This document shows positions 11,593-22,401 of a stretch of DNA of 64,000 nt, piece after piece. The stretch lies in contig JALRMH010000001.1 of the NCBI GenBank assembly GCA_026119935.1, positions 496,001 through 560,000 on the forward strand, given 5' to 3'. The first letter of the stretch is position 1; each line of letters opens with the position of its first letter. Position numbers and translations under genes: made by a program. The notes beneath the pieces were generated by a model, which had not been told where the DNA came from, did no database searches, and saw nothing but the letters and a program-made list of their open reading frames with translations. The DNA comes from Endothia cerciana. Taxonomy: Eukaryota > Ascomycota > Sordariomycetes > Diaporthales > Cryphonectriaceae.

Positions 11593-13706
11593 ATGGCAAC
11601 CGAGACCCCGATCAGAGCAGAACGGCGGTCATCGCCAGCCGTCAAGAGTTCCGCCCTCAAGAGCATCCTGAGGTCCGGCCCGACCAAGCTGGGTCGCCGC
11701 CCACGAGACGACGAGGACGAGGATCCTCTACCACAAAGCCCGACCAAGCGTCGCAAGACCGTCGTCTTCGATATGGAGTCCAACACAGTACAGAACATTG
11801 CGTCGCAGCAGACGCCAGGCGAGGTCAGGAGGAAGGTGGCAGACATCAAGCAGGTCGTTCTCAAGGCCCTGAAAGAGCACACATCCGGGGACCAGGAGGG
11901 ATATGACACGTTGAAGGGCATCTTCCGCAACGACCGGCGGCGAATCACTTCCCCCAGCTCGAGTCAGGTCGAGGACGACATCGAGCCCTCCGATTTGATT
12001 TACTACGTCGACGCTCTCAAGGCATGCGCTCCTCATATTGGCAGGTCATGTACAGGCCTCGTCCACGAGGTCCTCAGCATACCATGGCTAGGCCGACCCG
12101 ACGACTTCGTGACCGCCTACATCGACTTTCTCGCAAATCTGGTTACGGGCCAGTCCATATACCTCAGCAACGTCCTTACGATGCTCGTCGAGAAGTTCCG
12201 CCATTTCAAGTCGTCGCAGTGGGGGGTTAGTGAATACCCCGAGGTCGGCTGCGACGTCATGCGACAGCGGCTCCACCGCGCCCTCGACCAGGTCCTCCAG
12301 CTCTTCCCGGCGGCGAGACGGGTGCTTCTCTCTCAGATCAATAAGGAATTCCCCTTCTCGGATGACTCGAAGCCCGTACACATGGCTTTCGTGCAGAATC
12401 TGCTGCGTCTACGAGAATATGCGCCGGATATGGGACCTGAGATCATGGAACTGATAACGGACCGGCTCGTCAAGGTGAGCACATCATTGATATTCCCGGG
12501 GACCCCCTTACGCTTACGCCTCTGCAGATCGATGTACAGATCCAGGTTGACCTCGACGAGGCCGACGACGAGGTGGCCGCTGGCGTGATCAATCAGCTCA
12601 AATCCCAAGGGGACGACGCCGATGAGGACGACGCCAGTGACGCCGAGAGTGTTGCGAGTGACGAGAGCGACGACCGACATGAGCTGAGCGGCAAGATACT
12701 GAAAGCTGCACAGCACATCCAGAAAATGGACACCATCATGGACACTCTATTCCGCGTGTACGAACCTGTCTTTGCCGACCCGGACTCTGACGCCGCCAGA
12801 GTTCTTTTCGACAGCATGCTCTCGGAATTCGTTAATATCATTCTCCCCACATACTCGAGCCGACATACCCAATTCCTCATATTCCATTGCAGCCAATTGT
12901 CGGAGGACTTGACGGATAGGTTCGCCGGTGTCCTGCTTGACATTGCGTTCGGAAACCAGAATTCCATGGTCACAAGGCAGAACGCAGCGGCATATCTTGC
13001 CAGCTTCGCTGCTCGAGGCAGAAAGGTACCGGCCGAGTCCGTGCGGACAATATGCACTGTCCTCATCAAACACATCGACTCCTACCGACACAGGCACGCG
13101 GGGACAGCGCGACCCGACCTCAGGAGGTTTACGCCCTATTACGCTCTCTTCCAAGGTCTGCTCTACATATTCTGCTTCCGATGGCGCGACCTAGTCATGG
13201 AAGCCCCCGATGTTGTCAACCCAGATGACGCTGCCTCCTACCTCGGCCAAGAGCTGGTGTGGATGCAGGAGCTCGGCCCCCTCCTTACAGCAAACGTCTG
13301 GTCAAACTTCAATCCGCTGCGGGTCTGCCACCCTACTATCGTCCACGAATTCGCCAAGCTGGCCGGCCACCTCGGCTTCATGTACGTACACGACAAGGTT
13401 GAGCAGAACCGACGGATCTACCTGTCCTCGTACGTCTCGTCCAGCGTCGAGGCATTGCGCGAGACGGCGAGCCACAATCCATATGATGAGAGCTGGCTGC
13501 AGCTCACACCGTACTTCCCATTCGACCCATATCAACTGCCCGAGAGTCGCCACTGGGTCGACGACGACTACATACCATACGATTCATTCCCGGGTCTGGA
13601 TGAGGATGAGGGCGTCGAGCCGGACGAAACACTCGACATGGACGAGACGTTCGAGGAGACATTTGCTGATGATACTGAGACGGATGAAGGGAGTGGCAGG
13701 CGATGA
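11593..13706 (+). CDS. rrn3: RNA polymerase I-specific transcription initiation factor RRN3
   Basis: Model: 11593-12474 and 12528-13706; 2,061 nt, 686 residues, usual for fungal Rrn3. The 53-nt intron (GTGAGC to CTGCAG) falls between codons and joins ITDRLVK to IDVQIQVDLDE. Rrn3 (TIF-IA in animals) binds the initiation-competent RNA polymerase I and links it to the core promoter factors on rDNA, under growth/TOR control. Visible landmarks: a basic, Ser-rich N terminus, the HEAT-like helical body (for example IPWLGRPDDFVTAYIDFLANL), an acidic Ser/Asp stretch around residues 310-335 (typical of the phosphorylated region), and FNPLRVCHPTIVHEFAKLA. The C terminus is strongly acidic (Asp/Glu/Thr). 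It converges on the THO subunit gene with about 0.5 kb between the stops. Confidence 0.95.
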
Positions 13707-14220
13707 TATGTTGACAAGCGCAATGAAGGAATGGACTAGCATTCAAGGGTTCGGAAAAGTCTACAAAGCATTGTTACGGGGTTTATTTTTTATTTTTTAT
13801 TTTTTATTTTAAATCTTCTGCAACAGAGATACCACGCATCGATATTGAGCAGCTCTTCTCTCGTAGAGGGCGTTTTGACAATCTAACGCTTGAGAGCATG
13901 ATTATGGCGGCAACAACTGCGCTCGATTTCACACTCGCGGAATGTATTTATCACGCCAGCGAAATGAAAATATACACATTGTCAGATCTACTAGGTAGCT
14001 TTCTTGGAATTGTGGCTCGGCATCATATGGACTGCAAGGCACCAAGCGCCACCTGGTGCTTAATGTAATCCCTCAGGGTCTCGGTTGGTGCACAACATGT
14101 GTCCTACTCTCCGACGCCTCTGCACATTGAATTGCATGAATGTAAAGCTAAACCTATGTTTAGGTTTTCAGGTAGCAGATGCCAATGCCTTTCTCGTCGT
14201 GATAGCAACACAAGCCCTTC

Positions 14221-15532
14221 TCACTTCTTGTCCTTCTCCATATCAACACCAACAATCCGCAACTGACCCAGATCAGTGTACGCAAGCTGGTAACGGGTAG
14301 GCGCCCAGGCGACCACAGGGGATGAGCTGGCCGTCTTGAAGGTATGCACGCGCTCGCCGGACTCGCAGTGGTAACAATCAATGCCGGTCGCCTGGCCCGG
14401 CTGGACCTCGGCGTCGCTACCAGCCGCAAGAAAGTAGCCGTCCCAGGTAAAGCTGAGGCTCTTGACCGGGCCGACGAGGTCCGTCAGGGTGCGGTTGCAG
14501 ATCCAGTCCTTGGTGTCGTACAGGCAGACGAGCGAGTCCGTGCCGCCGGACGCCAGGTACTTGCCATTGGGCGAGAGCTCGACGGACAGGCACGAGCCGG
14601 TGTGGCCCTTGAGGGCGTACTCGCCGCTGGAGCCGGGCCCGTCGATCTTGGAGCGGTCGTAGCTGTAGTGGATGACGGGCTCGAAGTCCGGGTACGACAG
14701 GATGCGCACCTCGCCCTTGCCGGTGCCGACGTAGACGCGCTGCCGGCTCCAGCAGAAGAAGACCTGGTTGGTCTGGACGGGCTGCTGGTGGTTGGCGATG
14801 GGGGTAGGCTGCGTGGGGGATAGGACGGAGACATTGTCGGTCTGGGTGCGTCAACATCAGCACTCACATACTCACGATCGACGCTAGGGGGGACGGTGCT
14901 GGCTTTACCTTGTTCCCGACGATCAGCGACTCGCCCTCGGGGTCCCAGGCCAGCGTGAAGGCCTCGCCTAGGCCTTTGACCTCGTTGACGCAGTTCTTGG
15001 TACGCACGTCCCAGAACTTGACCGTTCCGTCGTTGCTCACGCTGCAGAGCTCGGCGTCTTTGACGGGGTTGAAAGCGACCTTCTCGATGGCAGCGGTATG
15101 GCCCTTGAGCTCGGTTGAGAAGCGCACATTGGCCCTCTCAGGGTTCCCTAGCGACACCCCTGTCAGAACGAGAGTATCTCCGGGCATATGCTCCGGTATC
15201 ACTCACAGACTCGGAGGGTCTTGTCGGCGGCGCCGGTGGCGATCAGGTTGCCGAAGGGGTTCCAGCCGATGGACCGGATGCTATCAGCCTCGTCATCAAC
15301 ATACGTCCGCGGTGGGCTCCTGAACGCGGCATAAGGAAAGAAAAAGGGGTCCCCCTCGTATCTGAGCCATCCCGGTGACATACTTGTGGTTTGAGACGCC
15401 TCCTCGTGGGGCGGTGGTCTCGGTATACGCCTGTGGCCTGAAGGCGTTGAAGTAGACCTGGAAACGGTCTTTGTTCAGGCTCTGTCTGGGCCGCAGCAGA
15501 GTCACCCTGGATGGCTTATTGGACGAAGCCAT
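14221..15532 (-). CDS. tex1: THO/TREX complex WD40 subunit (Tex1/THOC3 type)
   Basis: Model: complement of 15384-15532, 15207-15319, 14909-15159 and 14221-14841; 1,134 nt, 377 residues. All three introns preserve phase: 64 nt, 47 nt (very short) and 67 nt. The first junction restores Lys in NHKSPPRTYVDDEADSIRS; the second restores the Trp of LRVW at the end of a WD repeat. WD40 repeats run through the protein, for example IGWNPFGNLIATGAADKTLR, LCSVSNDGTVKFWDVRTKNC, LSPNGKYLASGGTDSLVCL and LSFTWDGYFLAAGSD. THOC3/Tex1 is part of the THO complex, which couples nuclear transcription to mRNA packaging and export. The other WD families I considered fit less well in length and repeat sequence. The gene is divergent from RIC1, with 731 bp between start codons. 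Confidence 0.88.
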
Positions 15533-16263
15533 GGTGACGTGGAGTGTCTGGAGAGTCTTGTGTGTCAGCTATCACTTGCTGGTCTGCAGGGAGTCCTGTG
15601 GTGGTTCATCCTATGTCGACTTACTTCTTTGCGAGGGCGGATGAGCTTTGCTGTGAGTGGACAGGATGAGACTGAGGCGCACGCCTCATCCAGTGTCGTG
15701 GAAATCTGAGAAAGAGTGACCAAGAAGTAGCCCGATTATCAAACACATGGCATTGACACCTCGACACAGATATTCCAATATCTGATATAAGGCAGTCAAT
15801 CACGGGGACGACAGCCTCGCAGGGCAGCCATTGCGAGAGCTCTTTGGGCAGCTTCAGTTGGCGACGTCGGATATTGGAGAGGTTCTCCAGCGGGTCCTCT
15901 GAAGCTCGGGACCCTGCAGCAGCTGCAAACGGGCTCCTGATAGAGAGCGACAGGGCTGACCCCAGACACTGCTACCGCCGAGCAGGTCTCAACTCCGTCG
16001 TCATTTCTGGCACCCCAGGGAGTTACCTACCCACTGCCACCACAGCACCACATGCACCACATGCACCACACCCCAACTTCCAACTCAAACATCACGACTT
16101 TCAGATCTCAACTCTGCGCACCAGCAACAACGGGAATATACAGCACCAAGATGAGCTAAAGACTGGAAAGGGTCTACGATATCGCCCAGGGAATATTAGA
16201 CAGCCATTCAATTGGCCCGGATGAAGACAGTTCCTCCACCCCTCAGGCTCCAGACAGCCAGCC
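15533..16263. promoter_or_regulatory. Shared divergent promoter region, THO subunit / RIC1
   Basis: The 731 bp between two opposite start codons must carry both promoters and both 5' leaders. The part before RIC1 (about 16020-16240) is rich in CA and CT with short CACATGCAC repeats, which looks like a leader. No factor site stands out. Confidence 0.6.
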
Positions 16264-19200
16264 ATGTACTGGCCGGTTGGCACACCTCGAGTATACGCAA
16301 CAAGCAGCTCCCAGCCTGCCAAACCCAACATCACTGTCTCTAACGATGGCCTCTTTTCGACAACGACGCCGGACGAGAAGGATGCCGAGACGTCCGACCA
16401 GGCCTCTCTCCTGACCGTCGACTCTGCCTCGAGCTACGACTTCCCCAACCCGTCGACACCCATCACGCCCATTACACCTGGTATCCAGCCCGTCGAGCGC
16501 GAGGCCCTCGACACTGGGTCAGAGGCCTCCAGTGGCCATGGCACTGAGCGTCCGGGTATCCCGCTCAAGGAGCCGATCCTGGCATTGCGGGTATCGCGCC
16601 TTGGTCAGATATTCGCCGTCATCACCGCGACGTCCATGACCATATGGCAGGCAAAGGTGCGGCCGGGAAAGACCCGAACCATTGAGTTGCGCCAAGCTGA
16701 TGATTCTTGCAGCCTACGGTCATACTTGCCGTTGTCGTGCGATCAGAGAACTCCCTCAAGTCATACGGTACCAATGTCGACCTCCTGCTCCGGCCCGACT
16801 CTGCCATCTTCGTCGTCCGGACCAGCTCAGGCTACCTCATCACCTACTCGCTAGCCACGGACTCCGAGTCGCGGGTCTACAAGCCCTACTTTACGAGCCA
16901 TACCAACGTTCAACGGCGACGGCAGAGCCACTGGGGCGGGCCTGGGCATGCTGCCCCGGATCAGATCCTGTGGGGTCCTGGGGAAGGTCGCGGCGTCAGC
17001 GACATAAGCGTGCGTTTTCGTATGGTCATCAAGGTGGACGCCGGGATAGCAAGCGCGCTCGCGCTCGACGACGAGGTGGTCGTGGCGACTCGCAAGCCGG
17101 CTGCCGTGCAGTGCATACGGTGGACTCCGGACAGCTCAGGCAGCCAGACGAGCACTGAGCTTCTCAGTAAGATGGCGTGGCTCGGGAAGAAGGTGACTGT
17201 CACCGAGATGACGAATGACAGATCGATGAACCTGTCGACTTGGGTCACGAGCGATGGCAGGGCTTATGCCGTTCAGCGCACATCAAAGGGTCAGCCAAGT
17301 GCGGAAACGGGCGAGACGGACCCCAGGAGGCTTTTCAAGGGGTACTGTTTCCACGTGCCTCAGGGAGCCCATGACCGCGCAACGCATGCAGTTATAAACG
17401 CTCGGTTCTCGCTCATAGCACTCGGTTGTGTTGATGGCGTTATCCGGGTTTATACAGTTCGAGACTACTTCGGCAACGTGCCACCATCTCACGTCCAGGT
17501 GCTGCCAGTCTCGAATTCTCACTCGGGAAGCCTGACATCGTTGAGCTACTCACCGGACGGGTATTGTCTGTTTGCCGGCTACGAAAAAGGATGGGCGACT
17601 TGGAGCGTCTATGGCAAGCCTTTAAGTAACAGCTTTGGGGTCGATCAGAACCTTGTGAACACCAACGGGGAGTACTGGATCTCGGGAGTAAGGAATGCTT
17701 CGTGGCTAGGAGGAGGCTCAGAGATTCTCCTCGTTAGCCAACAGCACGAAGCGTTATGGCTGCTTGAGATGGCGAGAAGTGCTGTCACTGGCTGTTACAG
17801 CTCCTCAAACCTGTTTCGTACAGTCTTACAGACCACTTCCAGCGTCATGATCTACCGAGGCTACGATCTGCCCGACATGAGCACAATATCAGCAGAGCCT
17901 TTCCTCTGGCACACTACAAGGATACCAGCCACCTATCTCCTGAACCAATGGCCAATTAGATCCACAGTCATATCCTCTGATGGACGATATGTGGCTGTTG
18001 CTGGTCGCCGAGGGCTTGCGCACTACAGCGTCAACAGTGGACGCTGGAAGACCTTCACGAACGCGGAGTTGGAAAACGAGTTCTCGGTAAGAGGTGGCAT
18101 GTGCTGGTACCAAAACATTCTGGTGGCCGCCGTCGAGGTCAACAAGACCTATGAACTACGACTTTACTCACGAGAGAAGGAGCTGGAAAGCATCATCTAC
18201 GTTCATACGATGCCCGCCCCTATTGTCCTCCTCACGCCATCTGGAGAGGACTCACTTCTAGTCTACACCTACGACAACCTCCTCTACCACTTCGTTTTCG
18301 CTCCGTTCGGCAATACAGTGCGACTTGTTCAGGTTGGCCAGATTGCCTTTCATGGCATTGTTAGATCACCCGCCAGAGTCAGAGGGCTTAGCTGGATATT
18401 ACCAGAGAGCCAGCTGGTCGATGGCGATCCATCGCAAGATGTTCGCGTCGCCTCGGTGTTATTTCTGGTGGACGGCAAACTGGTCCTGCTGCGGCCTGTG
18501 CTGGGCGAGGAAGGGCAGCTGAAGTACGACATGAGAGTCATCGCCCAGAATGTCGAGTACTACGTCTCCATGAAAGACCAACCGTTCCTCAGCGAGATCG
18601 GGTTACCAACGGGTAGTATCCCGGCGGAGGCCGAGAATGAGGATCTCTTCAACTCGTTATGGATGTTCGACGGAACGGATGTTAAGGCGTGGACGGACAT
18701 GCAGAACGTCCTGAATGGGCTGGGCGAAAGTCATGGGGAACTTCCCACCCCCGTTTCTGTCTCCGTCGACTTCTACCCACTCTCGGTCTTGCTTGAGAAG
18801 GCCATCGTACTCGGTGTTGAGCCAGATCTTGTGCAGAGAAGGGATGTCAACTTTTCCTTCTTTCGCTTCTCAATACGGGTAGGTCACTCAATCTCAAGTC
18901 TCATCATACTCGCTGACACTGGTCCAGACAACTCTGTTCCTTCCTGAGATACTTCGGCATCACCTAATTGCCGGCAAGTCCCTGGCAGCACTTCACCTTG
19001 CTCAACAGTTCCAACACCTCGAATACTTTGCTCACGCTCTCGAAGTCCTGCTCCACCACGTCCTAGACGAGGAGGTCGATATGTCACCGCCTCCTTCTCC
19101 GGAAAGCGCCATCCTCCCCCGCGTGCTCAGTCTCCTCTCCTCCTTCAAAGAGTACCTCGACATCGTGGTTCGGTGCACCCGAAAGACAGAAGTTCGCTCC

Positions 19201-19719
19201 TGGCGCACCCTCTTCGCTTATCTGCCACCACCGCAGGAACTCTTCGAGGAGTCCCTGCAGCGTGGCTCACTTAAGACTGCAGGCGGCTATCTCCTCATCC
19301 TACATACCTTTGACGAATTGGCCACCGCCTCTGAACAGAGCGTCCGCCTACTGACCCGCGCCATGCGCGAGGAGGACTGGGAACTGTGCAAGGAGCTCGC
19401 GCGATTCCTGGCCGCGCTCGATGAGACGGGGGACACGCTCCGTGAGGCGCTCAGGAAGGCGAATGTGAGGATTGCGACAGGAGACAAGACCGGCGAGGAG
19501 GGGGTTGGCGGCTCTCTGGTGGCGAGACTACATGTTCCGCAGATGAAGGCGAAGGGCGTCAATGGCGCCGGATCTGGGTCGGCATCGACATCGGTATCGG
19601 GCGAGTCGAGCAAGGCCGAAAGTCCGGGAGGAAATGGTAATGACAACACAGGAGAGTCGTCAGATGTCAGCGTCAGTGGCGAGAGCGCGACTATATCTAA
19701 TGATGGGACGGAGAGGTAA
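16264..19719 (+). CDS. ric1: RIC1 homologue, guanine-nucleotide exchange subunit for Ypt6/Rab6
   Basis: Model: 16264-16656, 16713-18878, 18928-19719; 3,351 nt, 1,116 residues. Introns of 56 nt (GTGCGG to TTGCAG) and 49 nt (GTAGGT to GTCCAG) both fall between codons. The N terminus MYWPVGTPRVYA and the propeller-like first half (LALRVSRLGQIFAVITATSM, SLTSLSYSPDGYCLFAGYEKG) are typical of RIC1. The second junction joins FFRFSIR to TTLFLPEILRHHL, inside the RIC1 domain, which continues with HLAQQFQHLEYFAHALEVLL. With Rgp1, Ric1 activates Ypt6 on Golgi membranes and supports endosome-to-Golgi retrieval. The C-terminal 60 residues are Ser/Gly-rich and probably disordered. It converges on the transporter gene, stops 327 bp apart. 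Confidence 0.93.
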
Positions 19720-20046
19720 GGTGGGATGGAATAGGATGGAATAAGACGAGGCCAAAGAGAAAGAAGGGTAAGATGAGAGACGAAACGGGACGAGACGGAA
19801 ATGCCATTAGACGCACTTGCTTGGGCTCGGATAGGAGGCTACATCCTTTACACGGCCGTCTGGCAACGGGAGATACCGTAGTCCTTTGCAGGCATAGAAT
19901 CAGATCCAACGAATCATCAATCGGGCCTCCGTCATGGCTCCAGTCATCATAGCTTGCCCCCCCCCCCCCGGGAATGTGACCCTAGGGACCCAACATTGAG
20001 GTGGGATGTCTCCTTAGTATCTTCTCTCAAATCTAAGTAGATCCTC

Positions 20047-22401
20047 TCATCTGAGTCCAATATCCTGGCCCCTAGTCCCCGTGCTCGAAGAGTAAATCAA
20101 CCCTCTCCCCCGCCGTCTAAGCTGTTCCACCTTCTCCTTGACCGTGATGGTCTCCCCATCCTGCCTCGCCCTCTCACGGCCCTCGCCCAAGTCCTCCAGG
20201 TTCTTCGTCTCGAGCCTCGCCTTTCCACTGCCGGGGGGGTCGTCCGGGCCCGAGACCACGCGCTTCCGCTGCAGGTTCGGCAGGTACGCCCACGAATAGA
20301 CGGCGCCCAGGGCCATGAACAGCGAGAAGAGCAGGAACTCGAGGCCCTGGCACGTCGAGGAGTCGTAGCTCGAGTTGATCCCGTACACCACGGCCACGGC
20401 GACCATGCTGCCGACCTTGCCCGCGGCGGCGGAGATGCCGTGGCATGTGCAGCGATAGCAGCTGGGGAAGATCTCGGCGGGGATGATGAAGGTGAGACTA
20501 TTCGCGCCTGTAGAGCCCCCCCCCCCCCCGCCTGTCAGTCCGCGGTTGAATCTGTAGAGAGAGAACTCGGGGCGGGGGGGGGGGGGGAGGATAGGGATAC
20601 GTACCGAAATTGAAAAAGAAATGGCAGATAGCCACGCAGACGACGGTGACCGGCGCGGCGTCCGTGTGCGCCACGCCGTAGTAGACGCCGCCCGTGATGA
20701 TGAAGAGGACCATGAGCAACAGGAATGAGGCGGTGAGGAAGTGCCTGCGGTGGAAACGGTTGATGAAGATGGTGCAGCAGATGCTGCCGAGGATGGACGC
20801 TACCGACACGGTGACGAGGTACTGCTTCCCCTGCTCTATCAGCGTGTCGTATACGGTATAGCAGGGCTGCGTGGTGTCGGTCTGCCAGGCCGGGAACCCG
20901 GTCTGGCTCCACGAGGGCAGCGTGGAGGTGCCCCCCTCGAGCGTGGAGTTCCAGCAGGACAGGTTGGGGCCCAGGGGAGGCACGGCGCCTCTTGCCCAGA
21001 GATCGGCGAGGGTTCCGCCTTTGTCGAGGGAGAAGCCGTAGAATGAGATGTCCAGGAAGAACCAGGTCGCCTACAGAGAATGTCAGGTGCTAGTCCCGGA
21101 AGCCCGCAGTGCCTGGTCCGTTGGGAAGACTTACGGCAGTGCCTGAGAGTTGTAAGCCCGGTGTCGTTATAGAAACACTTGGAACGCGGGTGCTTACCGA
21201 GCAGATAGTACCAATTCCCGTCCTTGATGAAGTAGTTGTACAGATCCTCCCTAGAGTATTGCACAGGCATGAACTGGAAGGGCTCCCGCGGCAGGGAAGG
21301 CGAGCACGGGTTGTCGCTGCTCGTGCCAGGAGGGGGCGCACCGTACACCCTCTGGGTATCGCGAAACGCCGTGCCTGGCTTGCCCTTGACTTCAAGACTG
21401 TACAGGCCGCAGTCGTACAGGAAGAAGCGGAAGATGATGGCCAGCACCGCGGGCACGCACCCCGACCCGATGACGATCCTCCAGATGCCGTCAATGATGG
21501 TCTTGCACTCCTTTTCGTACTTCGTGTTGATGCCGCACTGCATGGCCTGCAGGTGATACTGGTCGTTCCTCCCCAGCACAACCCAGACGCCCACTAGCTG
21601 TGCGAGTGCCTGGCCGACGGGCTGCATGAGGAAGACGGAGGAGAGCATGGTGGCCCGGGAGGTGGTGCTGGACCATTCTGATGTTATCACGGCACTCAGG
21701 GGATACTCGGCTCCTATACCTATACCCATTACAAACCGCCACTAGGACATGCGTCAGCTCTATCAGGGCATGCAGTGCTTGAAGCACCGAGGAGGACGGC
21801 CTCACCCAACAAAACAGGGCAAGGAAGGACATGTCATTGTAGCCATAGCTGCTAGTGGCCACCCCTATGGTGGAAACAATGACGAGGATGAGCTCGATGC
21901 CATAGAGCCGAGTACGTCCAAAGCGGTCGGCCAGGTACCCGAAGAGCAGCTGGCCACAGGCGGAGCCGAGGAGGGTGAAGAGGTTGATGACGAGGCTGGG
22001 CCACCGCTGGTCTGGAAAGTAGACGAAGGTGACAGACGTGCTTATGACATTGCTCGCGAACAGGTTATATCTATTGCCAGGGTCAGCCTCGTGGGACCCG
22101 ACGGGATGCTGTGAGCCGCGCGTGTGACAGCTTACGAATCGGTGAGGAAGCCCGAGGCGGCCACGCCCCAGATCCTCAAGTTCCAGGAGTTCAGATCAAG
22201 CTCATATCTCAACTGACGGCGGTCCTAGTGGGCATCGGTACCACGTCAGGCCGGAAGATCACCGCGAGAGCCTAGGAAGGCCGGACTTGGGAGCGCATGG
22301 TCGCTTACCTGGCGATCCCCAGCAGGCAGAGCAGAACTGTCAAAGCCCAGGAACCCACGATTCTTCCTCTCGACGTCGTCGGGATACATAGTCCGGGCCA
22401 T
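20047..22401 (-). CDS. MFS inorganic phosphate transporter, PHO84-like (5' end uncertain)
   Basis: Model: complement of 22309-22401, 22136-22224, 21806-22070, 21198-21741, 21135-21142, 20605-21070 and 20047-20507; 1,926 nt, 641 residues, about 12 membrane segments. Family landmarks: LRIWGVAASGFLTDSYNLFA (TM1), the WRFVMGIGIGAEYPLSAV signature, LFRFFLYDCG-like and WFFLDISFYGFSLD segments, and FNFGANSLTFIIPAEIFPS near TM10-11. These proteins import phosphate with protons across the plasma membrane; close relatives may carry other phosphorylated solutes. The fifth exon is only 8 nt (GCACTGCC) and is required to keep the frame through YYLLGTAATWFFLD. The start is uncertain: 17 more in-frame codons (beginning GNESIRGASL) extend upstream to an acceptor-like CATAG at 22453, so one more 5' exon is likely. 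A weak candidate donor lies near 22532. Confidence 0.85.
20508..20604 (-). other. Transporter intron 6 with 14-bp G:C inverted repeat
   Basis: This 97-nt intron starts GTACGT and ends CTACAG on the coding strand. On the plus strand it has 14 C at 20516-20529 and 14 G at 20574-20587, 44 nt apart. In the transcript, the C run lies just after the donor and the G run just before the acceptor, so the two can pair over their full length. Confidence 0.85.
21135..21142 (-). other. 8-nt micro-exon of the phosphate transporter gene
   Basis: On the coding strand the order is GGTAAGC (donor), an intron of 55 nt ending CTCTCAG, the exon GCACTGCC, then GTAAGT (donor) and an intron of 64 nt ending TGTAG. 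Joining gives Gly-Thr-Ala between YYLL and ATWFFLD, matching the GTA(A/V)xWF block of phosphate transporters. Skipping it shifts the frame, so the exon is needed for a functional product. Confidence 0.85.

Noticed and set aside
14344..14823. 159-codon frame antisense to the THO subunit gene
   Set aside because: Shadow of WD40 coding sequence.
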